Positions 55,396 to 64,000 of a stretch of DNA of 64,000 nt are shown in pieces (the first letter of the stretch is position 1; every line of letters starts with the position of its first letter). The position numbers and the translations under genes are program-made. The DNA comes from Mangrovimonas sp. ST2L15 (GTDB lineage: Bacteria > Bacteroidota > Bacteroidia > Flavobacteriales > Flavobacteriaceae). The stretch spans positions 434,001 to 498,000 of the forward strand of contig NZ_LBIQ01000030.1 in assembly GCF_001280515.1 (NCBI RefSeq). Direction: 5' to 3'. Below the pieces are notes generated by a model that did no database searches, was not told the DNA's origin, and saw only the letters and a list, made by a program, of their open reading frames with translations.

Positions 55396-56544
55396 ATGGC
55401 TTTTCCATTTAACACTGAATATCCGTCTATAGAGTCTTTAAGAGAGAGGGCTCAAAAGCGCATGCCCAAATTTGCTTTCGAGTATTTAGATGGTGGATGT
55501 AATGAAAACATCAATATTAAAAGGAATACGAGTGAAATAAGGGATATTCAATTAAAGCCTTGGTATTTAAAAAACTATAAGGATTCACATTTAAAAACTA
55601 AACTATTCGGGATAGAATATGATGCTCCCTTTGGAATATCCCCAGTGGGATTACAAGGATTGATGTGGCCCAATGCCACTGAAATTTTAGCTAAGGCTTC
55701 TTTAAAGCATAACATTCCATTTATATTAAGTACAGTTACAACAAGTAGTATTGAAAGAGTGAGCGAATTAACTGAAGGGCGAGCTTGGTTTCAACTTTAT
55801 AATCCTAAAGAAGATTGGTTGCGAAATGACATTATCCAAAGAGCAGAAGATGCGGGCTGTCCTGTATTAGTATTACTTTGTGATGTGCCCACATTCGGCT
55901 ATCGTCCAAAAGAAATCAGGAATGGTTTAGCAATGCCTCCACAAGTCAACTTTAGGAATGTTTTACAAGTCTTAAATAGGCCTCATTGGGCATTACAAAC
56001 ATTGAAGCATGGAGCTCCAAAATTTGCCACTATGGAAAAGTATATGGAGAATGGGATGAGCATAAAACAATTAGGTAAATGGATGAATGCAACCTTTTCA
56101 GGTAGATTAAATGCAGAAAAGATTAAACCTATTCGTGATTTATGGAAAGGGAAATTGGTCTTAAAAGGAGTGGCATCAGAAGAGGATACGCAAGAAGCTA
56201 TAAAATTAGGATTTGACGGGATTATAGTGTCAAATCATGGAGGAAGACAGTTAGACGCGGGAGAATCAACTATAAAACCATTGTCTAGAATTGCTGAAAA
56301 ATATAAAGATCAAATCACAGTTATGATGGATAGTGGCATCAGAACAGGTCCAGATATTGCTCGAGTTATGAGTAGTGGTGCAGATTTTTCTTTTATGGGA
56401 AGATCTTTTATGTATGGTGTTGGTGCTTTAGGTGAAGAAGGAGGAGATCACACGATTGCGATGTTGAAAATGCAATTACAACAAGTTTTGGAACAATTGT
56501 GTTGTGAAAAAGTGTCTGACTTGCCCAACTTTAAAATAAGTTAA
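55396..56544 (+). CDS. lldD: FMN-dependent L-lactate dehydrogenase (LldD-like alpha-hydroxy-acid oxidase)
   Basis: A 382-aa flavoenzyme oxidising L-lactate to pyruvate, linked to the respiratory chain. The FMN-dependent alpha-hydroxyacid dehydrogenase signatures are present: FEYLDGGCNENI near the N-terminus, FGISPVGLQGLMWPNAT, LVLKGVAS (FMN-binding Lys near residue 257), the active-site SNHGGRQLDAG near residue 281 (catalytic His), and MDSGIRTGPDIARVM. The fused aldolase-dehydrogenase upstream makes L-lactate, so this enzyme finishes rhamnose breakdown to pyruvate. A terminator follows. Confidence 0.9.
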   Translation: MAFPFNTEYPSIESLRERAQKRMPKFAFEYLDGGCNENINIKRNTSEIRDIQLKPWYLKNYKDSHLKTKLFGIEYDAPFGISPVGLQGLMWPNATEILAKASLKHNIPFILSTVTTSSIERVSELTEGRAWFQLYNPKEDWLRNDIIQRAEDAGCPVLVLLCDVPTFGYRPKEIRNGLAMPPQVNFRNVLQVLNRPHWALQTLKHGAPKFATMEKYMENGMSIKQLGKWMNATFSGRLNAEKIKPIRDLWKGKLVLKGVASEEDTQEAIKLGFDGIIVSNHGGRQLDAGESTIKPLSRIAEKYKDQITVMMDSGIRTGPDIARVMSSGADFSFMGRSFMYGVGALGEEGGDHTIAMLKMQLQQVLEQLCCEKVSDLPNFKIS

Positions 56545-56589
56545 TAACTCTAAATATTTCATTTATCATTTTAAAAGAATTGGTCAATA

Positions 56590-56616
56590 AAAAAGAGGCT
56601 TTTTAAGCCTCTTTAT
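56590..56616. terminator. Terminator between lldD and the GH78-like gene
   Basis: AAAGAGGCTT and AAGCCTCTTT form a symmetric hairpin with A and T runs on both sides. It can serve both convergent genes. Confidence 0.88.
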
Positions 56617-56633
56617 TTATTACCTGTTTAAAT

Positions 56634-58295
56634 TTAATTCTGAAATATCTCTGGATATTTTCTAATGAAATATACGGGAGTACAACTCCATGCATGACAG
56701 TAACTATTTACTGGGTAAAATTGATAGGGTGAAAGTTCTTCATTGTTTGGGTCATAAACTTCCCAGAATGTGTCTGCGCCTTTTTTCACCATACCGCCCC
56801 AATAATTTTCAATCAATTCTCTAGCATCTTCTTTTAAGTCACTATCTATTAAAGCTTGTACGTAATAATGATACAAATAGGGGCCTCCAGGTTTTATAGC
56901 ATTCTTATAGTCTTGTAAATTGTGCAAAATGTTTCTGGCTTTTTTAGGCTTAACAACATCTGCTAAAATCATCCAAGATTGTGAAGCATAGGATACTTGC
57001 CTGTCCTTACCGCTAATAAAAAGACCTAAATCTTTATCGTATAGATGTTTTAACGCCCCAGATGACATGCTTTCGATCCATTTAGGTAGTTGTTTTACCT
57101 CACTCTTTTTATTTAATTTTTCTGCTAAATCCAAGGTGCCTTTCATGCTGTAAATCATAATACCTTGTAGAGCAGTTTGTCTATCTAATTGATCATTCCA
57201 ATCTACAAACAACCACCATTTGTTTTTTACTGCTTTGTCGGCATTAAACACACCATCTTCTCCTAAATAAGTAGTTATATGATCCATTTGTCTTTTAGCA
57301 ACTGGCCAAAGGTCATTGGCAGTTTCAGTATCCCCAGTGGCATCCAAATAATCTCTGAGAATGACATTGTATAGAATGGCATAATCAAACAAAAAAGGTG
57401 AGCCCTCTTGGGCGTGTGGGCTTGGATATTCAAATACATTAGAATATAAAAAGCCATCTTCTTGTGCGAGGGCAGCAATAAGATATAAACAACGTTTAGT
57501 GAGCATATGGTTTTCGTATGAATACATATTAGCTAACGCTTGAAGATAAAGGTCTCCTATCCAAAGTCTTCGATCTCTTTTTGGGCCGTCCTCAAAAACG
57601 GTCTGCATACATTCACTTAGTGTATTTAATCCAACTTGGTCAATTTTTTTAATTAATTCAGATGAGGTTGCACTTAAGTCTGTAATTTCACTTGTGGCCG
57701 AAGTTGTTGCTTTTACAGAGGCTTTAGTCAAAGAAAAATCAAAATAAGGAGAGCTCCCTAAGACTTCAACTTTCACATATCTAAAGGATAATCTCCTTTC
57801 TAGGGTTATTGTTGAAGGAATACTCATTACTGTTACTATTTCGTCTTGTAACCAAGCACGACTTAATCCTCCTGGGTATGGGTCAAAAGGGACAGATACT
57901 TCTGAAGGCACCTCCCCAAACGTAAATTTTAATCTAACTGGAGCATCAGTGACCCCAAATAACGTATTTAATGAAAAAGTAAACTGCCCTGTAATGTGTT
58001 CTCCAAAATCCAGTATGATTCCAGATTGGGTTTTTAGAGATGTCTTATAAAAGTCATCTAGTCCTCCAATAGATTCTGTTTTATAGACTTGAAAAGCGTT
58101 AGTATCTTTAATAGTTTTTACTAAGTCTATAGGGTGTTTTATAGTCTCTTTTAAAGAAGGGATATTGTTTTCTGCTATATCCAACCATTTGCGCCTTTCA
58201 TCTGGACCATAATAATCTTGAGAAAACCCCAAGAAATTAGATAACAAAATGGATAAAATTAAAAACCATTTAAAGTTTGAAAAAGAGTGTTTCAT
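56634..58295 (-). CDS. Exported GH78-like alpha-L-rhamnosidase
   Basis: A 553-aa exported glycoside hydrolase with a signal peptide (residues 1-25). It has an N-terminal beta domain (IILDFGEHITGQFTFSLNT), then an (alpha/alpha)6-barrel. The characteristic EDGPKRDRRLWIGDL segment lies near residues 234-248, as in GH78 rhamnosidases, and contains the acidic catalytic region. WLFVDWNDQLDRQTALQGIMIYSM is the second conserved part. The protein is shorter than typical bacterial GH78 enzymes (often 700-1000 aa). Rhamnosidase activity is supported by the neighbouring rhamnose genes and shared operator but not proved. Confidence 0.83.
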   Translation of the reverse strand: MKHSFSNFKWFLILSILLSNFLGFSQDYYGPDERRKWLDIAENNIPSLKETIKHPIDLVKTIKDTNAFQVYKTESIGGLDDFYKTSLKTQSGIILDFGEHITGQFTFSLNTLFGVTDAPVRLKFTFGEVPSEVSVPFDPYPGGLSRAWLQDEIVTVMSIPSTITLERRLSFRYVKVEVLGSSPYFDFSLTKASVKATTSATSEITDLSATSSELIKKIDQVGLNTLSECMQTVFEDGPKRDRRLWIGDLYLQALANMYSYENHMLTKRCLYLIAALAQEDGFLYSNVFEYPSPHAQEGSPFLFDYAILYNVILRDYLDATGDTETANDLWPVAKRQMDHITTYLGEDGVFNADKAVKNKWWLFVDWNDQLDRQTALQGIMIYSMKGTLDLAEKLNKKSEVKQLPKWIESMSSGALKHLYDKDLGLFISGKDRQVSYASQSWMILADVVKPKKARNILHNLQDYKNAIKPGGPYLYHYYVQALIDSDLKEDARELIENYWGGMVKKGADTFWEVYDPNNEELSPYQFYPVNSYCHAWSCTPVYFIRKYPEIFQN

Positions 58296-58326
58296 TTCTT
58301 AATTATTAAAAGAATTGTTTAAGCGT

Positions 58327-58369
58327 TAAAGATACTTCAATACAGAAAAATTGGTGTCCTGTACTATGC
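58327..58369 (-). promoter_or_regulatory. GH78-like gene operator (58354-58369) and -7 box (58327-58334)
   Basis: On the minus strand GCATAGTACAGGACAC is followed after exactly 19 bp by TATCTTTA, seven of eight to TAnnTTTG. It is 32-74 bp upstream of the start codon. The divergent GH3 gene has its own copy 33 bp away. Confidence 0.75.
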
Positions 58370-58401
58370 TGAATGACTTATTTCATTAATTAATTATCAC
58401 A

Positions 58402-58444
58402 GTATAGTACAGGATACTTTTAGCGTGATAGAAAATTAAGTTTG
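58402..58444 (+). promoter_or_regulatory. GH3 gene operator (58402-58417) and -7 box (58437-58444)
   Basis: GTATAGTACAGGATAC, the best copy, with outer AGTAT/ATACT arms. After exactly 19 bp comes TAAGTTTG, a full TAnnTTTG match, 24 bp before the GH3 start codon. Confidence 0.78.
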
Positions 58445-58467
58445 CATTATACAAATAACACTTCATA

Positions 58468-60777
58468 ATGAAATATAAAAGTTTACTAAATATCCTATCT
58501 GCGATATTTGTTTTAGGTGCTATTTCTTGCAAAGCACAAAATGTACCACAACTTGGCAAGAATCCAATAAGTGAGGTCATTAAGGCCATGACCAATGAAG
58601 AAAAAGCGCATATGCTTCTTGGTTCAGAAATGTTTGGCGACTCTATTCATGGGGAGCCTAGAATGAAAGCGCCTGGTTCTGCAGGAACAACTTATACCAT
58701 TCCAAGATTGAATATTCCTGCTTTATTATTAGCAGACGGGCCTGCAGGTGTAAGAATTGCTCCAACTAGACCAAATGACTCTCATACATATTATGGTACG
58801 GCATTTCCTGTAGGGACTGCATTGGCCTCATCTTGGAATACAGAATTGGTAGAGCATGTGGGTGTCGCCATAGGAGAAGAAGTAAGAGATTATGGCATAG
58901 ATGTTTTGTTAGCGCCAGCACTAAATATACATAGAAACCCTCTTTGCGGGAGGAATTTTGAATATTATTCAGAAGATCCATTGGTTTCAGGAGAAATCGC
59001 AGCAGCATATATTAATGGGGTTCAATCAAATGGTGTGGGAACATCTGTCAAACATTTTGTAGCCAATAACCAAGAAACAAATCGCTTTTCGATTGATGCT
59101 CAAATTAGTGAAAGGGCAATGCGAGAAATTTATTTAAAGGGGTTTGAAATGGCCATTAAAAAGGCGGAACCTTGGACCGTGATGTCTTCCTATAATAAGG
59201 TAAATGGGAAATATACATCAGAAAGTCATGATATTCTGCAAGATATTTTGAGAAATGAATGGGGTTTTAAAGGTTTTGTGATGTCCGACTGGTTTGGAGG
59301 CTACGAGAGTTTAGAAACCATAGGAAATGGAAATAGTAATGTTGTAGCACAAATGAATGCCGGAAATGATGTATTAATGCCAGGAACTCAAAATCAATAC
59401 AATTTACTCCTTGAAGCAATAAATAGTGGTGAGCTTTCGGAAGAGGTTGTCAACAGAAATATTGAAGCCATTTTAAAAGTGGTTCTTCAATCACCTGTTT
59501 TTAAAAATCAAAAATTTTCCAACACTCCAGATTTAAAGGGGCATGCAAAGATTGCAAGAGAATCTGCCGCAGAAAGTATGGTTTTATTAAAAAATAATGA
59601 TGGCATTCTTCCATTTTCAACAAAATCTAAATCTGTGGCTCTTTTTGGGACAACCTCATACAATTTTATTTCAGGAGGTACTGGAAGTGGAGATGTTAAT
59701 GAAGCCTATACAGTTTCTTTATTAGAAGGCTTAAATAATTCAAGTGTTAAAACAAGTAATTTTATTGAAGAAGCCTATGTGGGTTATGTGAAAGAAGAAG
59801 CCGAAAAAGAAAGAAAAAGGAGGGAGGCAAACGGAGCTATATTTACTCCGCCTAAAAGAATGGTGGAATTGGATGTGCCAAACAATTTAATAGATCAATC
59901 TGCTAAACAAGATGCTATGGCTATTATTACCATTGGTAGAAATTCTGGAGAGTTTGGGGATCGAGACATTAATGAGGATTTTTATTTAGCACAAGATGAG
60001 ATTAAATTGATTGAGAATGTTTCCAAGGCATTCCATGAGCAAAACAAAAAGGTAGTGGTCATTTTAAATATTGGAGGAGTTATAGAAACATTTACATGGA
60101 AGGATAAAGTAGATGCCATTCTATTAACTTGGCAATTAGGACAAGAAGGGGGGAATGCCGTTGCAGATGTACTTTTAGGAAAGGTTAACCCATCAGGAAA
60201 ATTACCTATGACTTTTCCTGTAGATTATAACAACCATCTTTCATCCGTAGGGTGGCCAGGAATGCCGGTAAGTGACCCCAAAGAAATCGATTACAGTGAA
60301 GACATCTATGTAGGGTACCGCTACTTTGACACCTTTAACATTGAACCCTCTTATGAGTTTGGATTTGGTAAATCTTATACATCGTTTACCCTTTCGGACC
60401 TTTACATAAGTGATAGGATAATCCAAAAGGAGGTGAAAATAAAAGTAAAGGTTACTAATAATGGTTCTGTTTCTGGAAAAGAAGTTGTGCAGTTATATGT
60501 ATCTGCCCCTGGAATAAGCTTAAAAAAGCCTAATATGGAATTAAAAGGGTTTGAAAAGACAAAAATATTAAAACCAGGACAAAGTCAAATCCTTGAATTT
60601 ATAATTACATTAGATGATTTGGTTTCTTTTGATGATAATTTAAATGCTTGGGTTGCAGAAAATGGGAACTATAAAGTTTACCTAGGTAATTCTTCTAAGA
60701 ACTTAATCTTAACTGAAACTTTTGATCTTAAAAAGGAAACAATCGTGGAAGAAGTTCATGATTTATTTAAGAATTAA
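58468..60777 (+). CDS. Glycoside hydrolase family 3 lipoprotein
   Basis: A 769-aa exported enzyme with lipobox LGAISC (Cys21). The GH3 N-terminal barrel includes KHFVANNQETNRFSIDAQISERAMREIYLKGF and the nucleophile Asp274 in GFVMSDWFGG. The second domain (about 370-590) and a fibronectin-III-like C-terminal domain (SGKEVVQLYVSAP) follow. GH3 members are beta-glucosidases or beta-xylosidases; the true substrate is uncertain. Sharing the operator with rhamnose genes suggests it acts on the non-rhamnose sugar of a rhamnoside or of a rhamnose-containing polysaccharide. Confidence 0.9.
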   Translation: MKYKSLLNILSAIFVLGAISCKAQNVPQLGKNPISEVIKAMTNEEKAHMLLGSEMFGDSIHGEPRMKAPGSAGTTYTIPRLNIPALLLADGPAGVRIAPTRPNDSHTYYGTAFPVGTALASSWNTELVEHVGVAIGEEVRDYGIDVLLAPALNIHRNPLCGRNFEYYSEDPLVSGEIAAAYINGVQSNGVGTSVKHFVANNQETNRFSIDAQISERAMREIYLKGFEMAIKKAEPWTVMSSYNKVNGKYTSESHDILQDILRNEWGFKGFVMSDWFGGYESLETIGNGNSNVVAQMNAGNDVLMPGTQNQYNLLLEAINSGELSEEVVNRNIEAILKVVLQSPVFKNQKFSNTPDLKGHAKIARESAAESMVLLKNNDGILPFSTKSKSVALFGTTSYNFISGGTGSGDVNEAYTVSLLEGLNNSSVKTSNFIEEAYVGYVKEEAEKERKRREANGAIFTPPKRMVELDVPNNLIDQSAKQDAMAIITIGRNSGEFGDRDINEDFYLAQDEIKLIENVSKAFHEQNKKVVVILNIGGVIETFTWKDKVDAILLTWQLGQEGGNAVADVLLGKVNPSGKLPMTFPVDYNNHLSSVGWPGMPVSDPKEIDYSEDIYVGYRYFDTFNIEPSYEFGFGKSYTSFTLSDLYISDRIIQKEVKIKVKVTNNGSVSGKEVVQLYVSAPGISLKKPNMELKGFEKTKILKPGQSQILEFIITLDDLVSFDDNLNAWVAENGNYKVYLGNSSKNLILTETFDLKKETIVEEVHDLFKN

Positions 60778-60797
60778 AAGATTCCAGAGTCAATTTT

Positions 60798-60827
60798 AAA
60801 AATCCTCTAACTATAGAGGATTTTTTT
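60798..60827 (+). terminator. Terminator of the GH3 gene
   Basis: AAAAATCCTCTA pairs with TAGAGGATTTTT around ACTA, followed by T7. Confidence 0.9.
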
Positions 60828-60879
60828 ATTCGAAAAAGCGAAAACGATATAGCATTTCACAAAAAAAGTAAATGAAGCC

Positions 60880-60922
60880 TCATAGTACAGGATAGTTTTA
60901 CCTTAAAATACTGTTAATATTG
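60880..60922 (+). promoter_or_regulatory. susC-like gene operator (60880-60895) and -7 box (60915-60922)
   Basis: TCATAGTACAGGATAG is followed after exactly 19 bp by TAATATTG, seven of eight to TAnnTTTG. The start codon is 48 bp further. Confidence 0.73.
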
Positions 60923-60969
60923 ATCAATTATTCAAAACAACTAATGTTTTACAACTAATTATTTATTTT

Positions 60970-63900
60970 ATGAACAGAAAATTATTAATTCAAAAAAGGC
61001 TCTTTATAGTTACTTTTTTCTTAGGCTGTCTCTTTGGTTTTAGCCAGGAAAGAATAATTACTGGTACTATAGTTGATGAATCAGGGATTACAGTACCAGG
61101 AGCTAATGTCATTTTAAAGAATACTTCAATAGGGACGATGACTGATATGGATGGCCAATATTCTCTTGAAATTCCAGAAGAAGGTAGTGTGCTGGTTATT
61201 TCATTCATGGGTTACAAACCACAAGAGATTGTAATTGGTTCTCGAAGTACCATTGATGTTCAATTGGAGCCAAATTTAGAGATGTTGGATGATGTGGTGA
61301 TAGTAGCTTATGGCTCACAGAGTAAAAGGGATGTCACTGGATCTGTTCAAACAGTTGATAGTGATGAGTTTAAAAATGAGCCTGTGCCACAACTCGCTCA
61401 GAAATTACAAGGAAAAATTACTGGAGTTCAAATTACTCAAAATACCGGTATTCCTGGACAGGGTATGACTGTAAGAGTTAGGGGAGCGGCATCAATCTCT
61501 GCTGGAAGTGATCCACTTTATGTTGTTGATGGCTTTCCTCTTCAAGGAAATATTGCAAATATTAATCCAGATGAGATTGAAAGTATTTCCATTTTGAAAG
61601 ATGCTGCTTCAACATCTTTGTATGGTTCAAGAGCATCTAATGGGGTCGTATTAATTACCACAAAAAAAGGTAAACATGGTAAAAACAAATTTGGATTAAG
61701 TGTTTACACGGGAATACAATCTATTCCAGAAAACGGAAAACCAGATATGATGAATGCCCGCGAGTTTGCTCAGTTTAAAAAAGAAATTGCCATTGAAAGA
61801 GGACAGGATGTACCTGAAATCTATCAAAATCCTGAGCAATATGGAGAAGGAACAAATTGGTTCAATGCAGTAACAAGGCCAGGAATTGTTCAAAATTATA
61901 CAGTATCCTTTTCAAATGCTAATGATAAATCAAGTACCTCAGTTATTGCAGGGTTTCATAAAACGGAAGGGGTTCTTTTAAATTCTGATTATACACGTAT
62001 TTCTCTTCGTGCGAATACAGACTATAAGTTTAATGACAGAATAAAGGTTGGATTCAATATTGCTCCTACATATACAAATAATAATACACCCCAGAGTGAT
62101 GGTATTTGGTATAATTCACCAAGTATAGTGCAATCTGCTATCCTTACCAATCCATTAGCTCCATATAAAAATCCAGATGGGTCCATACCTTTAGCTGTAG
62201 GCTGGGAATATGGAACAGCTGCTTCACCTAACTGGTATAACCAAGTGCAAATAGTTAAAAACCAATCTGAGTCATTAGGGTTGCTATCAAATGCATTTAT
62301 CGAAATAGATGTGTTAAAAGATTTGACTTTCAAGTCAATGGTAGGGGTTGACGCCGGTCATAGTGTTTCAGATTTCTTCTCTCCTTCAACAGCGGGAAGT
62401 ATTTTTAATCCACCTAATGAAAGTGATACATCAAGAATAAGTGGTTCTCATTCCAATAGTTGGGCGTATTCTTGGCTTTGGGAGAATACATTAAGTTACA
62501 AAAAATCTTTTGGAGATCACAATTTTGATATTTTAGGAGGATATACGTTACAAGCTGCACGTTCTGAAAGTGCTTCTATGTCGGGAACTGGATTTCCTGA
62601 CAATAGAGTTGAAACTCTTAATGCTGCCACTGAAATTACTGGAACTAGCGATATCCAAGAGTGGAGTTTGACTTCATTTGTTGCTAGAGTAAATTATAAC
62701 TATAAAAATAAATACCTATTAACAGGGGCTATTAGAAGAGATGGATCCTCAAGGTTTGGCCAAGATAACAAATGGGGTAATTTCCCTTCTGTCTCTGCAG
62801 GTTGGGTGGTTTCTGAAGAATCATTTATCCCTGAAAGCAAAGTTTTATCTTTCTTAAAGTTAAGAGGATCATTTGGTGTTACAGGAAACAATAATATAGG
62901 GAATTACCAGCAATATGCTAATGTCGTTCCGACTAATAATCCATTCAATGATGTGCTTTTAAATGGTAGTAGCTTGGCCGGATTAAATAATACGGAACTT
63001 GGCTGGGAAACCAGTGAGCAACTGGATGCAGGTATCGATATCAACTTTTTTGATAACAGAGTTCAATTCACTTACGATTATTATAATAAAGTGACTGATA
63101 ACCTTCTTTATTCGGTAGAAATCCCAATTTCTTCAGGGTTTTACAACTATGTAACCAATATTGGAAAAATAAAATTCTGGGGACATGAATTTACTTTGAA
63201 TACAATAAACATTGATAAAGAGTTCAAATGGAATACTAACTTTAATATTTCTTTTAATCGAAATGAAGCTCTTGAGTTAGGTACAGCTAATTCTGCAATC
63301 TATGGAGACATGACAATTACAGAAGTAGGTCAACCACTTGGTCAGTTATATGGATTGGTTTGGGATGGTATCTACGAAACTCAAGAAGAATTTGACAATT
63401 CTCCACATCATGAAGGAGCAGAGGTAGGAAGTGTCAAGTATCTTGACATGAATGGAGATGGAGTAGTTACAAATGATGATAGGGACCGAAGACCTATAGG
63501 TAATACAGCACCTAAGTTCAATTATGGATTTACAAATACGTTTTCATATAAGAATATAGATCTATCTATAGTTTGTCAAGGGGCGCATGGGCATAAAATT
63601 GCAAATATGTCTGAAAGATTTACAGGTAATTTAGATGGTGCATTCAACGTGTTAAAAGATCTTGAAAATAGATGGAGGTCTGAAGATAATCCTGGTAATG
63701 GTCGTTGGGGGAAAGCATCTGGAAATACTGGTCCTGAAAGAGACTGGGCTAGTTCGAAATGGGTGTATGACGCAAGTTATTTAACAATTAAAAATATAAC
63801 TCTCGGATATAGCTTTACAGAATCTAAGTATGATTATTTAAAGGGATTGCGAATTTATACGAGTTTGCAACAAGCCTTCGTTTTTACCGATTATCCAGGA

Positions 63901-64000
63901 GGGAACCCAGAAGTATCTGCGGGAGTTGGACTGTTTTCAGGTGTTGATAACACAACCTATCCCGTGCCAAGAACATTAACTTTTGGTGTTAATTACAATT
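60970..64000 (+). CDS. SusC-like TonB-dependent receptor, 3' end beyond the window
   Basis: The outer-membrane half of a SusCD glycan importer; 1010 codons are present and the end is cut. Order: signal peptide (about 1-26, ending GFSQE), carboxypeptidase-regulatory-like domain (about 27-105, with VDESGITVPGANVILKNTS), SusC-type plug start VVIVAYGSQSKRDVTGSV, the plug end YGSRASNGVVLITTKKG near residues 218-234, and then barrel strands. The susD partner is expected immediately beyond the right edge. Its upstream operator ties it to the rhamnose genes. Confidence 0.95.
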   Translation, partial: MNRKLLIQKRLFIVTFFLGCLFGFSQERIITGTIVDESGITVPGANVILKNTSIGTMTDMDGQYSLEIPEEGSVLVISFMGYKPQEIVIGSRSTIDVQLEPNLEMLDDVVIVAYGSQSKRDVTGSVQTVDSDEFKNEPVPQLAQKLQGKITGVQITQNTGIPGQGMTVRVRGAASISAGSDPLYVVDGFPLQGNIANINPDEIESISILKDAASTSLYGSRASNGVVLITTKKGKHGKNKFGLSVYTGIQSIPENGKPDMMNAREFAQFKKEIAIERGQDVPEIYQNPEQYGEGTNWFNAVTRPGIVQNYTVSFSNANDKSSTSVIAGFHKTEGVLLNSDYTRISLRANTDYKFNDRIKVGFNIAPTYTNNNTPQSDGIWYNSPSIVQSAILTNPLAPYKNPDGSIPLAVGWEYGTAASPNWYNQVQIVKNQSESLGLLSNAFIEIDVLKDLTFKSMVGVDAGHSVSDFFSPSTAGSIFNPPNESDTSRISGSHSNSWAYSWLWENTLSYKKSFGDHNFDILGGYTLQAARSESASMSGTGFPDNRVETLNAATEITGTSDIQEWSLTSFVARVNYNYKNKYLLTGAIRRDGSSRFGQDNKWGNFPSVSAGWVVSEESFIPESKVLSFLKLRGSFGVTGNNNIGNYQQYANVVPTNNPFNDVLLNGSSLAGLNNTELGWETSEQLDAGIDINFFDNRVQFTYDYYNKVTDNLLYSVEIPISSGFYNYVTNIGKIKFWGHEFTLNTINIDKEFKWNTNFNISFNRNEALELGTANSAIYGDMTITEVGQPLGQLYGLVWDGIYETQEEFDNSPHHEGAEVGSVKYLDMNGDGVVTNDDRDRRPIGNTAPKFNYGFTNTFSYKNIDLSIVCQGAHGHKIANMSERFTGNLDGAFNVLKDLENRWRSEDNPGNGRWGKASGNTGPERDWASSKWVYDASYLTIKNITLGYSFTESKYDYLKGLRIYTSLQQAFVFTDYPGGNPEVSAGVGLFSGVDNTTYPVPRTLTFGVNYN

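Overview
The window comes from the chromosome of a low-GC Bacteroidota, most likely a member of the Flavobacteriaceae. The signs are the gene content (DUF4175 protein, SusC-type receptor, OMP_b-brl_3 receptor, lone RnpA, GlnRS with a C-terminal extension), TAnnTTTG-type -7 boxes in front of many genes, and the scarcity of purine-rich ribosome binding sites. Both ends cut through genes: mnmG (minus strand) on the left and a susC-like receptor (plus strand) on the right. No insertion sequence, integrase, CRISPR array or rRNA gene was seen.

Positions 1-48,000 are core genome, organised in short operons on both strands. From left to right: mnmG with a consensus parS site in its leader; ybeY and a DUF4175 coiled-coil membrane protein; gltX; an SPFH protein; glnS; a zinc-ribbon gene and folB; tRNA-Cys; rnr-ybjQ-lysE; a 560-bp AT-rich gap with a perfect DnaA box (possible origin-related region); rpiB-CDF-elaA; OmpA-like, CtpA-like protease and rnpA; pncB-pncA for NAD salvage; M1 and S8 peptidases and an MBL hydrolase; an anion/proton transport block (DUF202, SLC13, SulP, UspA, CPA1); lepA; a TonB-dependent receptor; TolB-like and M28 lipoproteins; dusB; a LolC/E-like permease with rbfA; methylmalonyl-CoA epimerase; and a CAU-anticodon tRNA, probably tRNA-Ile2.

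Positions 48,100-64,000 form an L-rhamnose / rhamnoside utilisation locus. It contains a RhaT symporter, a GntR-type regulator with a LacI-like sensor domain, a fused rhamnulose-1-phosphate aldolase/lactaldehyde dehydrogenase, an L-rhamnose isomerase, a rhamnulokinase, an FMN-dependent L-lactate dehydrogenase, a GH78-like rhamnosidase, a GH3 lipoprotein and a SusC-like receptor. The logic is: import of rhamnosides across the outer membrane, hydrolysis in the periplasm or at the surface, rhamnose uptake, isomerisation, phosphorylation, cleavage to DHAP and lactaldehyde, oxidation to lactate and then pyruvate.

The most notable observation is a 16-bp imperfect dyad (consensus GTATAGTACAGGATAC) in front of five transcription units of this locus (rhaT, rhaEW, GH78, GH3, susC). 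In every case a -7-like box starts after exactly 19 bp. The dyad takes the place of the -33 element, which suggests a dedicated operator and a promoter class controlled by the linked GntR regulator, plausibly as an activator.
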